Origin: Gemmataceae bacterium | Lineage (GTDB): Bacteria; Planctomycetota; Planctomycetia; Gemmatales; Gemmataceae | Reading direction: 5' to 3' | NCBI GenBank assembly: GCA_019748295.1 | Contig: JAIEPT010000187.1 | Span: 1-52,463, forward strand | Length of the DNA: 52,463 nucleotides | In this document: piece by piece, positions 32,909-41,525 of the stretch | Layout: each line of letters opens with the position of its first letter | Numbering within the stretch: the first letter of the stretch is position 1 | Notes under the pieces: generated by a model | What the model saw: only the letters and a program-made list of their open reading frames with translations | The model's database searches: none | What the model was told of the DNA's origin: nothing | Made by a program: the position numbers and the translations under genes

Positions 32909-35899
32909 CTTCCGCTTCTTCTTCCCCGCCGCCCGGCACTTCTCGAATTGTTGCACCTGCAACGTCACCACATCGAACTCCTCGCAAACGATCCCTGTCG
33001 CGAAGTACGGTCCGGCCTCGGATACGCTCGGCGCCTTGAGCGCGTCGGCATTCACCTTGAGATCGATGAGGCCGGTTTCGTCCTGCAGCGTGACGATGTG
33101 GAGCAGCCGGCCATCCTCCGAGCGACCTTCGCGGACGGATGCAGGAACGCCCGCAACGATCGCTGTTTCGCCGGCATGCCACGGCAATTCCTTCGCCCGA
33201 ATCCGCTGCTCGGGAAGCAGGTCCGCGAACATCGACAACATCGGCGGGCCGAGGACGAAGCCGAGCGTGGCTAACTCGTCGAAGAGCTGCGCTCGCCGAA
33301 CCGCATCGGGCGTGGTCCACAGTTCGTCTTCCCCGTCGTCTCCGAAGAGGCTGCCTGGGACAGCACGAAGCTGCACGGGCGGGTTCGCCTTCTTGGCTTC
33401 GGCGTAGAGGCAATCGCGAGATACGTCGGCGAAATCGAAGGCCGCACAGCGGATGAGGGCGGATAGAACGGCACGCGTCGGCTTCACTCGCTCCACGAAA
33501 TCCGCCAGTCCGCGAAACGCCCCATAATCACGCCGATTTGCAAGAAGGCGTTCGCGCATCTCCGCGGGAAGAGCCCCGACCGCATCGAGGCCAACGCGGA
33601 CGGCGCGGTCTTCTACCGTGAAACCCTCGTGCGACCGGTTGACGCAGGGGGGCAGTAGGCGAATGCCCGCTTGCTTGATCGCCTCGATGTAGACGCGACG
33701 GGGGTAGGCTTCGTGTTGATTGTTGAGCGCCGCCGCCCAAAACTCGGCCGGATGCCGAACCTTGTGCGCCGCCGCTTGCATCGCCAACATGCCGTAGCTC
33801 ACCGCCTGACTCTTCGAAAGCCCATATTGGCGGAACCGAAGCATCTGGGCGAATTGCTCGTCGGCGATGGTCCGCGCGACGCCCTGCTCGCCGCATCGAT
33901 GAAAAAGCTCGTCGGCCAGCACGCCCTCCGCAGCGTCGCTGTCGGACTTACGCAGGCGATCGAAGAACGCATACGCCTCGTCCAGCGACATGCCGGTCAA
34001 AGCCTCGATCGTGCGAATGGCATCGTCCTCGAAGATCATCACGCCTCGCTGCTTGCCGAGCACGGGTTGCATTCGCGGATGCAGCGTCGGCGATTTGCCG
34101 CTGCGACGAAGGCGGACGTAGGCACACTTGGCATCCCCCATCGCAGGGCGAACCAATGCGAGCGCGGCGGCCACATCTTCCATGCGATCCGGCGCCGTCT
34201 GCACCAGCACATGCCGCATGGCAGGCGATTCGAGCAGAGCAATGCCGAGCGTGTCGCCGCGGCGAAGCAAATCGAAGACGGCGGGCGTTTCGATCCTGGG
34301 CGCGCGGAAGCCATAACCTTGCAGCTCGTCGGCCATGCCGAGGGCGCGATTGGCCAGCAGGTCGATCTTCACAAGCCCGGCCGCGACCACGCCGTCTTGG
34401 TCGAACTGAGTGACGACGCCCCCCTCGGGCGCCGGCTCAAGCGGCACATGGCCATCGAGCCGATCCGGCGCAATCGCAATCCCGCCCGGACGGACCCCGA
34501 GGTGATGCGGACGATCCAGGAGTCGGCGAGAATCGTGAAGGATGCGGCCCCAGCGACCCGAATCGAAGGGAAACGTCCGCGGCGCCGAGCGTAGCCGTAC
34601 ATCGTTCGGGTCCGCCCGGAGCATCCACTCGACTCGTGGGCCGAGCGATTCGCAGAGCGTCTCGATTTGCCCAGGGCTCAGGCCATGGATCGCTGCCGAC
34701 TCGCGAAACGCGGTGCGCGGCTGAAAGAAAACATGCGAGCTGATCATGCCCGTCCGCTCGCGCCCATAGCCGCGGATCAAATAGTCGATCGCCTCATCGC
34801 GAACCTTGGGATCGAAGTCGAGGGCGATGTCCGGCCGATCCATCGAACCGGGACGCAGAAAGCGATCGATGGCGAGGCCGAAGCGCAGCGGGTTGATGTC
34901 GGTGATTTCGAGCAGATAACAAGCGAGCGAGTTGGCGGCCGGCCCACGCAGGGCGCTCGGATGTCGGCGACGTCGCGCGAAACGGGCAATGTCGGCAATG
35001 ATGAGCAAGTGGGCGGCGAGCCGTCGCTCCGCGATGAGCAGAAGTTCTTGATTCAGGCGGGCACGCGCTTCGGAGTTCGTGTCGAGCCCTCGCTTGCGTA
35101 GGCCACGCTCGCACAGCGAGGCGAGATACGCCTGTTCGTCCACGCCTTTCGGAGCGATCGAACCCGGCATCGCGCGATCGCGGGGCAGCGGGTCGCCTGT
35201 CAGCAGGTCGGCGAGACGTTCGGCATTGTTGACCGCATCGGGCACATCGCGGAACCGCCAACGCAGTGACGTACCGCTCACAAGGCGATGAGCGGGGCCG
35301 ACGGAAAGCGTCGCGGGAAGTTCATCCAGCCGTTTGCCCAGACGGACGGCCGCGGCTACCCGGGCGATGCGATAATCATCTGCTTCAGCGAAATGGGCCG
35401 CCGTGCTTGCGACGACAGGCAGACCAAGCCGTTTCGCTTCTTCCAGCTGCCGGCGTTCGCCTTCCGTCGTACCAACGTTGGGCCGAACGACCTCGACCCA
35501 CACGCGGTCGCCGAACGCCTCCCGAAGCGATGCCCCGCACTGCGGATCACGCACCAAAAGATGCAGCCCCGCGGGTTCGTTCGTCAGCATGTCCGCCAGC
35601 GTCGTATCGCCGGGATGCAGATGTACTCGGCTCAAAATCCGGCAAAGGCTCGTGTAGCCCAGGGAATCCCCGATGAGAGCGACTGCTTCCTGGCCCGCAT
35701 GGCGAAGCGTGGCGCCAAGGAGCGGCTTAATGCCGCGGCTACGTGCGGCGGCAAGGAAGGGGGCGATGCCATACAAGTTGTTGGTGTCGGTAAGCGCGAG
35801 CGAGGTGTTGCCAAGCCGAACTGACTGTTCGACCAAAGCTTCCGGCGAATTCGCCCCTTCGAGAAGCGAGTACCAGCTGTGCGTATGAAGCGAGGTCAT
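32840..35899 (-). CDS. dnaE2: DnaE2-like DNA polymerase III alpha subunit with an altered active site
   Basis: Encodes 1,019 residues, the length of error-prone DnaE2 rather than replicative DnaE. Domains: N-terminal PHP (LHTHSWYSLLEG, H5 and H7), polymerase palm with RGPAANSLACYLLEITDINP, thumb and fingers, helix-hairpin region (RKSDSDAAEG to QYGLSKSQAVSYGM) and C-terminal OB fold (VREGRSEDGRLLHIVTLQDE). The palm motif usually reading PDIDxDF is PDIALDF: A359 replaces the first of the paired catalytic Asp residues, while D361 and the third Asp D513 (GLVKIDLL) remain. The C-terminus has QHLPNLF, a possible clamp-binding motif. No imuA/imuB neighbours are visible. Confidence 0.9.
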   Translation of the reverse strand: MTSLHTHSWYSLLEGANSPEALVEQSVRLGNTSLALTDTNNLYGIAPFLAAARSRGIKPLLGATLRHAGQEAVALIGDSLGYTSLCRILSRVHLHPGDTTLADMLTNEPAGLHLLVRDPQCGASLREAFGDRVWVEVVRPNVGTTEGERRQLEEAKRLGLPVVASTAAHFAEADDYRIARVAAAVRLGKRLDELPATLSVGPAHRLVSGTSLRWRFRDVPDAVNNAERLADLLTGDPLPRDRAMPGSIAPKGVDEQAYLASLCERGLRKRGLDTNSEARARLNQELLLIAERRLAAHLLIIADIARFARRRRHPSALRGPAANSLACYLLEITDINPLRFGLAIDRFLRPGSMDRPDIALDFDPKVRDEAIDYLIRGYGRERTGMISSHVFFQPRTAFRESAAIHGLSPGQIETLCESLGPRVEWMLRADPNDVRLRSAPRTFPFDSGRWGRILHDSRRLLDRPHHLGVRPGGIAIAPDRLDGHVPLEPAPEGGVVTQFDQDGVVAAGLVKIDLLANRALGMADELQGYGFRAPRIETPAVFDLLRRGDTLGIALLESPAMRHVLVQTAPDRMEDVAAALALVRPAMGDAKCAYVRLRRSGKSPTLHPRMQPVLGKQRGVMIFEDDAIRTIEALTGMSLDEAYAFFDRLRKSDSDAAEGVLADELFHRCGEQGVARTIADEQFAQMLRFRQYGLSKSQAVSYGMLAMQAAAHKVRHPAEFWAAALNNQHEAYPRRVYIEAIKQAGIRLLPPCVNRSHEGFTVEDRAVRVGLDAVGALPAEMRERLLANRRDYGAFRGLADFVERVKPTRAVLSALIRCAAFDFADVSRDCLYAEAKKANPPVQLRAVPGSLFGDDGEDELWTTPDAVRRAQLFDELATLGFVLGPPMLSMFADLLPEQRIRAKELPWHAGETAIVAGVPASVREGRSEDGRLLHIVTLQDETGLIDLKVNADALKAPSVSEAGPYFATGIVCEEFDVVTLQVQQFEKCRAAGKKKRKSNAQHLPNLFGETVGGMPGIAS

Positions 35900-36040
35900 C
35901 CGTGGACTCGGCTGGTGGATCGGCGATCACTAGTGAACCGACATACATTATAGGCTGCGTACTTGGAGGAAGTGCAATAAATCGCAAAATTCGGAGAGGC
36001 GGCAGGATTGGCTTGTTGGTCACTGGAAGGGCAACTGCTT

Positions 36041-36088
36041 TTCTCCCCACTTCTTCCGGGAGAGTCCGGGAGAGGGGCTGAGGAGAAG
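36041..36088. repeat. Short ccctctcc/gggagagg-type repeat
   Basis: ttctccccacttcttccggg followed by agagtccgggagaggggctg. A degenerate copy of the repeat at 4051-4184, lying just before the next gene. Confidence 0.6.
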
Positions 36089-36114
36089 GGAAGCGAGATA
36101 ACTACAATGCGGAC

Positions 36115-36600
36115 ATGAGCACTACACGTCGAAATGCCGGTTGGGCCTTCTATTTCGGAATCGTTTTCGCCCTCGCCATCATCGCGACGGCAACGCTGAT
36201 CGCGTTCAACGTCAAGCAGCAGCTGACCACCGAACAGTTCGAGGCCGCTCACAAGAAGTGGCAGGAGAAAGGGCCCAAAAGCTATGTCATGGTGTACAGG
36301 ACGCTGAAGAACGACGAGCAGAACCCGGATCACTTCGTCGTCAAAGTGCGGAATGGAAAGACCTACGAAGTACTCGCCAACGGTTTGCCGCTCCCCGAGG
36401 ATCGCTTCACCTACTACGGCATGAATCGCCTCTACGACGACCTCGAACGCTTCATGGAACAGGATGCGGAAAAGGATCGGCCCAAGGTCTTCACGCGCGG
36501 GCTATTCGATCAGCAGGGAGCGATCCGCTGGTATGTCCGCCGCGTGATGGGTTCCCGCGAGCGGGTAGAGATCAATGTCGAGCCGTTGGATGTGAAGTAA
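36115..36600 (+). CDS. Single-pass membrane protein of unknown function
   Basis: Encodes 161 residues. One N-terminal helix (FYFGIVFALAIIATATLIAF) anchors an exported domain with FEAAHKKWQEKGPKSYVMVY and VKVRNGKTYEVLANG. The W...Y spacing and the later YYGMNRLYDDLERF are reminiscent of the DUF6174 type of small exported proteins, but I am not sure. Convergent with ung. Confidence 0.75.
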   Translation: MSTTRRNAGWAFYFGIVFALAIIATATLIAFNVKQQLTTEQFEAAHKKWQEKGPKSYVMVYRTLKNDEQNPDHFVVKVRNGKTYEVLANGLPLPEDRFTYYGMNRLYDDLERFMEQDAEKDRPKVFTRGLFDQQGAIRWYVRRVMGSRERVEINVEPLDVK

Positions 36601-36643
36601 GCGGTTCATTGAAAGTTGTAGGGTGTGTCGAGTTCGACACACC

Positions 36644-37309
36644 CTATGCGCTCCAATCGATCGGATCTTGGCCGCGTTCTTCGAGGGCGGCATTGATTGC
36701 GGAAAAGGGGCGACTGCCGAGGAACTTCTTCGCCGACAGCGGCGAGGGGTGGGCGGCTTTCACGACGGCGTGCCGGTCGTTCGTGACCAGCTTCTCTTTC
36801 TTCTGGGCGAAGCCGCCCCACAGAGCGAAGACGACCGGCTTCTCGCGTTCGTTGAGCTTCTGAATCACGGCGTCGGTGAAGCGTTCCCATCCTTGATTCT
36901 TGTGCGAATTGGGTTCGTTCGCTCGCACGGTCAGCACCGCATTGAGCAGCATGACGCCATGCTTCGCCCACGCATCGAGATTGCCGTCTTTGGCGATCGG
37001 CACGCCCAGGTCGGTGTTGAGTTCCTTGAAGATGTTGACGAGCGAAGGCGGCTTGCGAACGCCAGGGCGGACGGAAAAACACAAGCCATGCGCCTGTCCG
37101 GGCCCGTGATAGGGATCCTGTCCCAAGAGCAACACGCGGACGGATGCGAAGGGGGTCAGCTTGAATGCGTTGACGACGTCTTCCGGCGGCGGGAACACGT
37201 CATGGCGCCGGCGTTCCTCGTTCACGAAATCGCCGAGTTCGCGGAAGTAGGGCTGATGCAGCTCGTGCGCGAGGAGGTCGTGCCAGTCTTCGGGGAGATC
37301 GACCTTCAT
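36644..37309 (-). CDS. ung: Uracil-DNA glycosylase, family 1
   Basis: Encodes 221 residues. Removes uracil from DNA, the first step of base excision repair. Water-activating loop GQDPYHGPGQAHGL (D65), uracil-specificity LLLNAVLTVRANEPNSH (Asn), and the Leu/His loop HPSPLSA (H187) are all present. Length is normal. Its upstream region holds the 37343-37406 hairpin. Confidence 0.97.
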   Translation of the reverse strand: MKVDLPEDWHDLLAHELHQPYFRELGDFVNEERRRHDVFPPPEDVVNAFKLTPFASVRVLLLGQDPYHGPGQAHGLCFSVRPGVRKPPSLVNIFKELNTDLGVPIAKDGNLDAWAKHGVMLLNAVLTVRANEPNSHKNQGWERFTDAVIQKLNEREKPVVFALWGGFAQKKEKLVTNDRHAVVKAAHPSPLSAKKFLGSRPFSAINAALEERGQDPIDWSA

Positions 37310-37342
37310 GACGTCCAGACGTGCGAACGGCGGGCCAAAAGG

Positions 37343-37406
37343 AGCCGCGCACGCAGTAAGCGGTTTCGCTTGATACCCACCAGAACCGCTTACTGCGTGC
37401 GCGGCT
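37343..37406. repeat. Perfect 22-bp hairpin (agccgcgcac family, copy 2)
   Basis: 37343-37364 and 37385-37406 are exact complements around a 20-base loop. Related to the hairpin at 7362-7423. It sits between the end of the lipoprotein gene and the start of ung, both on the minus strand, so it could terminate ung-ward read-through or simply be a REP-like repeat. Confidence 0.85.
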
Positions 37407-37414
37407 GTGCGTGA

Positions 37415-38461
37415 TCAGGGGCGCAGGTAGCCCTGCACCGCAGTCCACATCTCGCGGTGCAGCTCGCTGCGTTCGGGTTGCAGGCCAAGCCGGCCGGCTC
37501 GCACCTGGGCGACGTCCGGCGTGTCTTGATCGACGATGCGGAACATCAGGTAGAACATGGCCCCGGTGAGGGCTCCGTTCTGGTCGTAGACGAAGACCGG
37601 CTGATCCTTGCGGTTGCCGACCGTCTTCATGAAGTCTTCGACCACATCGCGCGTCAGCAGTCGGGGGTTCACTTCAATGGCGACGTAGCGGAAGCCGCGC
37701 TTCTCGATTTGCTTGCGGTCGGCATCCCCCGTCTCGCCCGGCAATCGCAGATGGACGATCGTCTTGTAGCGATGGCTTTGCAGCCACTCCAGCCCATCGT
37801 CGAGCGAGGGGCGTCGGCCGACGGACACCTGGTCGCGCGCCGTTGCGAAGTCGGGGATGCCTACGGGGAGACGTTGCGTCGGCGGCTCGGGAGAGTCTTT
37901 CTCTTTTTCCGGCTCCGGCGGATAGAGGCGAATCGAGTCCTTCTTCCCAGGTTCGCGCTTTTCGTCAAACTCCGGCGGCAACAGCAGCACGCGGTCTTCG
38001 ACGGGCGGTTCCGCCTTCACTTCGGATTTCGCTTCCACTTTCGGCGGAGCGGGCAGTTCGCCCGGCTCCCATTTGTAGTTGGGTCGTTCGCGCACATCGA
38101 CGGGACCAGGGGCGAAACCGGAAGCCGAGGGGCCGGGGGGAGCGGCGCGATCCAGGGGAGCGCCTGGAGGCGGCGGCAGACCAGGAATTCCACCTGGACT
38201 CGGCGGGGGCGGAGGCGCAAAACCTCCCGGCGGGATCGAGCTGCCGTAAGGCGAGGGCGGATAGGGCTGCGAAGGAACCGGCCCAGGAGCCGTCGGGAAC
38301 GTCGGCCCCGGCGAACCAAATGCCCCCGGCGGCGGCGGTGCGGGCACGGCGCATGCCCCCGTGGGACAGCCAAAGCGGTTGCTCATCGCCGTTCGTCTAT
38401 GATGGCAACCGGCCAAGGTTAGGCTGGTCAGGAGAATCAGCAAAGCAGGAGAAAGTCGCAT
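37415..38461 (-). CDS. Pro-rich lipoprotein with a degenerate phosphatase-like domain
   Basis: Encodes 348 residues; GGAGG precedes the ATG. A signal peptide ends in the lipobox LTLAGC (C19), so the product is lipid-anchored. Residues 30-200 are disordered and Pro/Gly/Glu-rich. Residues about 213-345 resemble a small dual-specificity phosphatase fold (LDDGLEWLQSHRYKTIVHLR, YVAIEVNPRLLTRDVVEDFM), but where the HCx5R loop should be the sequence is VYDQNGALTG (292-300): Cys is Asp and Arg is absent. A pseudophosphatase or binding domain is therefore likely. Function unknown. Confidence 0.82.
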   Translation of the reverse strand: MRLSPALLILLTSLTLAGCHHRRTAMSNRFGCPTGACAVPAPPPPGAFGSPGPTFPTAPGPVPSQPYPPSPYGSSIPPGGFAPPPPPSPGGIPGLPPPPGAPLDRAAPPGPSASGFAPGPVDVRERPNYKWEPGELPAPPKVEAKSEVKAEPPVEDRVLLLPPEFDEKREPGKKDSIRLYPPEPEKEKDSPEPPTQRLPVGIPDFATARDQVSVGRRPSLDDGLEWLQSHRYKTIVHLRLPGETGDADRKQIEKRGFRYVAIEVNPRLLTRDVVEDFMKTVGNRKDQPVFVYDQNGALTGAMFYLMFRIVDQDTPDVAQVRAGRLGLQPERSELHREMWTAVQGYLRP

Positions 38462-38612
38462 CGTAGGCCCTCCAAATCGAGGGACCGGGGTCGGTCCATC
38501 CCGATTGTAGCGGAGGAATCAACGGCTTGAGACGCACGGAAAAACATTCGCGCACATAAACTCAAGTCTCGCGATGCAGGCTGTAACGAAGACGCCGATT
38601 ATGCCGACTGGA

Positions 38613-39125
38613 TCAGGCGGATCCTGGCTTCTGCTCGGCGATGACGGCGAGTTCGGTCAGCTTCGCAGCTGTGACGCCGATGCGTTCGAAGCACTCGGCC
38701 ACGATGCTGTTGGAGGTGGTCAGAAGGGTGATGAGCAGGTCCATTGGCGTAACCGCGGAGCGCTGGGCGCCGACGGCGCGATGGTAGGCGTCGCGAAGCA
38801 GGCGGATGACGTTGTCGGAGAGGAACTCGCGATTGAGTCGAAGGAACGGTTCGCCATCGCCCGCTTCCTGATGGAAGAGTTCCTGGAATTGGCCCAAAAG
38901 CTTGCCGAGGTCGGCCCCAAGGCGATCGCCCCAGGCGCGGATGCTGTCGTCCGGCGAGGCGAGCAGGCCCATGAAAATGTGCGGGCTGCGAACGCTGTCC
39001 CAACGGGTTTCCCGTGCGAAGCGGAGACCTTCGCCTAGGGCAAATCGAGCGGATTCGCTCAGGCAGTCAGGATCGACCTGACCGCTCGGGCAAAAGATGT
39101 CATCTGCGGAATCCGAGGCCGACAT
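38613..39125 (-). CDS. Stand-alone Clp N-terminal-domain-like protein
   Basis: Encodes about 170 residues. It has the two-repeat helical pattern of ClpA/ClpB/ClpC N-domains (LSESARFALGEGLRFARETRW, HIFMGLLASPDDSIRAWGDR, then LRDAYHRAVGAQRSAVTPMD and LLITLLTTSNSIVAECFERI). There is no AAA+ domain. ATG 39125 is taken as the start; a TTG at 39155 is in frame. It may act as an adaptor for a Clp chaperone, inferred from fold only. Confidence 0.75.
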   Translation of the reverse strand: MSASDSADDIFCPSGQVDPDCLSESARFALGEGLRFARETRWDSVRSPHIFMGLLASPDDSIRAWGDRLGADLGKLLGQFQELFHQEAGDGEPFLRLNREFLSDNVIRLLRDAYHRAVGAQRSAVTPMDLLITLLTTSNSIVAECFERIGVTAAKLTELAVIAEQKPGSA

Positions 39126-39251
39126 GTAGACGTTCCGAGGTCCAGAAGCCGGCAACTCCCGCGGCTCAGTGGCGTTGCAATCTTAGCTTCCCCTTCCAAC
39201 GAAGGCAACGCCGACTGCCGGTGTGAGCGAAGCGACGCAACCGCTTATTGC

Positions 39252-39580
39252 ATTAGGGGAGCGGCGCGTCTATTCTCTCCCCACTCACGGAGGGAGGAAA
39301 TTGCATCTTCGACGTACATCGTTTGGATCCTTGGAACCGGGCGTGGTGTGCCATGCTTGGGCGGATTCCTGGCTGGGGCCAGCGAACTGCCCGCTTTCAC
39401 CAAGCATGCCCCCAGACCGGACGCTCGGAAGCTCCGCATGCTTCGCCGGTGGAAGCGGAAGCATTGGGGAGCCCGGCCAGGGGACCCGCCGAAGCATGGC
39501 ACGACATGGCACGCGTCACAGCCTAATGGTCGACTTTGGAACGCCTTCGCTCGAAGGTGCAATATCTTTCCCAAGGTGAG
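39252..39580. repeat. Large imperfect palindrome with a short ccctctcc-type repeat at its left
   Basis: ttaggggagcggc with ctctccccactcacggaggg (39252-39297) matches the start of the 4051 repeat. From about 39290 to 39580 the sequence folds back: ggaaattgcatcttcgac against the complement of tcgaaggtgcaatatctttc, and gtgtgccatgcttgggcgg (about 39344) against cccgccgaagcatggcac (about 39484). Both strands encode similar short out-of-frame peptides because of this symmetry. No gene. Confidence 0.7.
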
Positions 39581-39586
39581 GGGCCT

Positions 39587-41248
39587 TCACTTTCCTACTT
39601 GTCCCGCTTCCGGCGCCAACGACACCGCGGGTCCGGCAGGCGTCGGCGTGTTGTCGCGACGCATTGCGTCCAGTTCCGCCTGAAGTCGGCCCGCGTCGGC
39701 CCGTTTCCAGTAACGTTGAGCGAGTTCGGAGAAGCGGATCGATTCCTCGGTGCGGCCCTGGCGTTCGCAGACGACCTGCATGCCGAGCGCTCCGCGGACG
39801 GAGCCGCTGTCGTGAGCCAGCGCCTCGAGAAACGCTTCCTCGGCCATCTCGAGCCGATTGCAGGCAAGGGCGGCGAGGCCCCAGGTTTCCATGTAGTAGG
39901 CGCCGTGGCCCCAGGCGTGGTGGCGGAAGTCGTTCATCGTCTTCTTGACGGCTTTCTCGAGCAGCTTCAGCCCGCCTTCGCCGCCGCCTTGCAGGCAAAG
40001 CAGCTGGCCTTGCGTTTCCCAGAGGCGAAGTTCGAGTTCCTTGTCTTCCCGCTTGGCGCGGAACGCTTCCTGGAGCACATCGATCTCATGCTTCGCACGA
40101 TCCGCGTCCTTCTGCTTCAAGAACACAAGAGCACGCAACCAGCTTCGCGTCGTCTTCTCTTTCTTGTGAAGGTCCGCGATCGCCAGGGCTTCGTCGTAGG
40201 ATCCCTCGACCAGGTGAAGCCGGAACCAGGGGAGCCGGTGCTCGTATTTCGCGTCGCGGCTCAGCTTCTGGATTTCGCGAGCCTGCTTGTATCGGCCGTC
40301 ATGCGTCAGCGCCATCGTCAGCGTTTCGAGGTGGTGCGAATACTGCCAATCCTCCGAGGGCTTGACGTTCATGTCCTTGTGGTATTTCCGCTGCACTTCG
40401 ATCGCATGCCACGACCAGTCGGTCGTCTTGTCCCATCGGCCGATACGCATGCCGAGATGCGATTGCATGTGAAACGCATGGGGAATGCCCGGCGTCGATT
40501 CGATGTATTTCACCGCGTGCTGCCAACCGAGAGCAGGGCGCCGGATGTTCTCGTAATGATGGACCAACTCGTGATGAGCGCCCGCATGCAGCGGGTTGAC
40601 CCGAAGCAACGCCTTGTAGTACGGCACTCCAGCATTCGCGCCTTCGGCGATTTGAGCGCGAGCGAACCAGCCTTCTTCATCGTCGTCGAAAAGGGTCAGC
40701 AATTCGTCGAGATGCTTCATCGCTTCCTTCTTGCGAAGCTCCGGCGTTACGCCCTCGATCATCCCCTTTTCAGCGAGCCGCGATTTGATGAGCAACGATT
40801 CGCGATGGCTTGCGTTGGCGAGCAACTCTTGCGCTTTCTTGAGAGCGGCCGTTTGATTGCCCTTGCCCCACTTCTCGATCGCCCGAGAGAGGCCCCACCA
40901 GGCAAGAGCGCATTCGGGGTCATGCTTCGTCGCGGTCTCGAATGAGCGAGCGGCTTCGATCCAGACATACGAGTGAAAGTAGCCGAGCCCCTGGTCGAAA
41001 TAAGCCTGGCATTCCGGCGAACGCGTCGTGATCTGATAGCGGCTGGTGCAAAGATTCGGAATCAGCTTCGACGGATCGAGCTTCGTCATCGGCAGCTTGT
41101 TCGGATCCAGCGGCTCTTCTTTCTTCGCGCCGTCCTTCTTCGCCTCGTCTTTCTTCGCTTCCGGAGCGGTTTTGGGCGCTTCCGGCTCGTCGGCGAATAC
41201 GGCGAATGGGACGACGAAGGCGAGCAACGCCAAAGGGATCAATCGCAT
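39587..41248 (-). CDS. Exported TPR-repeat protein
   Basis: Encodes 553 residues. Start ATG 41248 begins a signal peptide (MRLIPLALLAFVVPFAVFA). A Lys/Glu/Asp-rich stretch follows, then a region rich in TPR-type helices: FDQGLGYFHSYVWIEAARSF, WFARAQIAEGANAGVPYYKA, LVHHYENIRRPALGWQHAVK, GALGMQVVCERQGRTEESIR. The motif around HAGAHHELVHHYEN, with several His, resembles a family of TPR proteins of unknown role in planctomycetes and proteobacteria. Possibly periplasmic. Confidence 0.85.
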   Translation of the reverse strand: MRLIPLALLAFVVPFAVFADEPEAPKTAPEAKKDEAKKDGAKKEEPLDPNKLPMTKLDPSKLIPNLCTSRYQITTRSPECQAYFDQGLGYFHSYVWIEAARSFETATKHDPECALAWWGLSRAIEKWGKGNQTAALKKAQELLANASHRESLLIKSRLAEKGMIEGVTPELRKKEAMKHLDELLTLFDDDEEGWFARAQIAEGANAGVPYYKALLRVNPLHAGAHHELVHHYENIRRPALGWQHAVKYIESTPGIPHAFHMQSHLGMRIGRWDKTTDWSWHAIEVQRKYHKDMNVKPSEDWQYSHHLETLTMALTHDGRYKQAREIQKLSRDAKYEHRLPWFRLHLVEGSYDEALAIADLHKKEKTTRSWLRALVFLKQKDADRAKHEIDVLQEAFRAKREDKELELRLWETQGQLLCLQGGGEGGLKLLEKAVKKTMNDFRHHAWGHGAYYMETWGLAALACNRLEMAEEAFLEALAHDSGSVRGALGMQVVCERQGRTEESIRFSELAQRYWKRADAGRLQAELDAMRRDNTPTPAGPAVSLAPEAGQVGK

Positions 41249-41360
41249 GGAACGCTCACGGTGGCATCGGCGACGGTGGGGGACATGCATTGTCGTCGAT
41301 GTTCGAGCGCGTTTCCAGTGGGAATCGTTTGCTGCACCCAAAACATGCAACGGCAAAGCG

Positions 41361-41390
41361 CTGTAGGGAACGCCCTCCGTGGCGTTCCGC
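41361..41390. repeat. Solitary REP hairpin matching the ends of the RAYT element
   Basis: Thirty bases starting ctgtagggaacgccctccgt are identical to 16181-16210, after which the sequence diverges. It contains the 8-bp stem ggaacgcc / ggcgttcc. Confidence 0.85.
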
Positions 41391-41434
41391 GGGACCGGGC
41401 GCGTACGTCCCACGTGTTCCTCGGCAGGTCTTCG

Positions 41435-41484
41435 GCTTGCGGCTTAGCGTTCGCAGGCACAATCCGGATCGCTAAGCCGCAAGC
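41435..41484. repeat. Hairpin repeat, cttccgcttgcggc family (copy 3)
   Basis: gcttgcggcttagcg (41435-41449) and cgctaagccgcaagc (41470-41484) form a perfect 15-bp stem. It shares the arm words with 6431-6490 and 50186-50244. Located between two minus-strand genes. Confidence 0.88.
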
Positions 41485-41525
41485 GGGGGAGTCGGGTATC
41501 AGTTGGGTGATCGTTACGGTGAACG

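Noticed and set aside
39223..39579. Short frames on both strands within the foldback region
   Set aside because: They mirror each other because of the inverted repeat and contain no domain.
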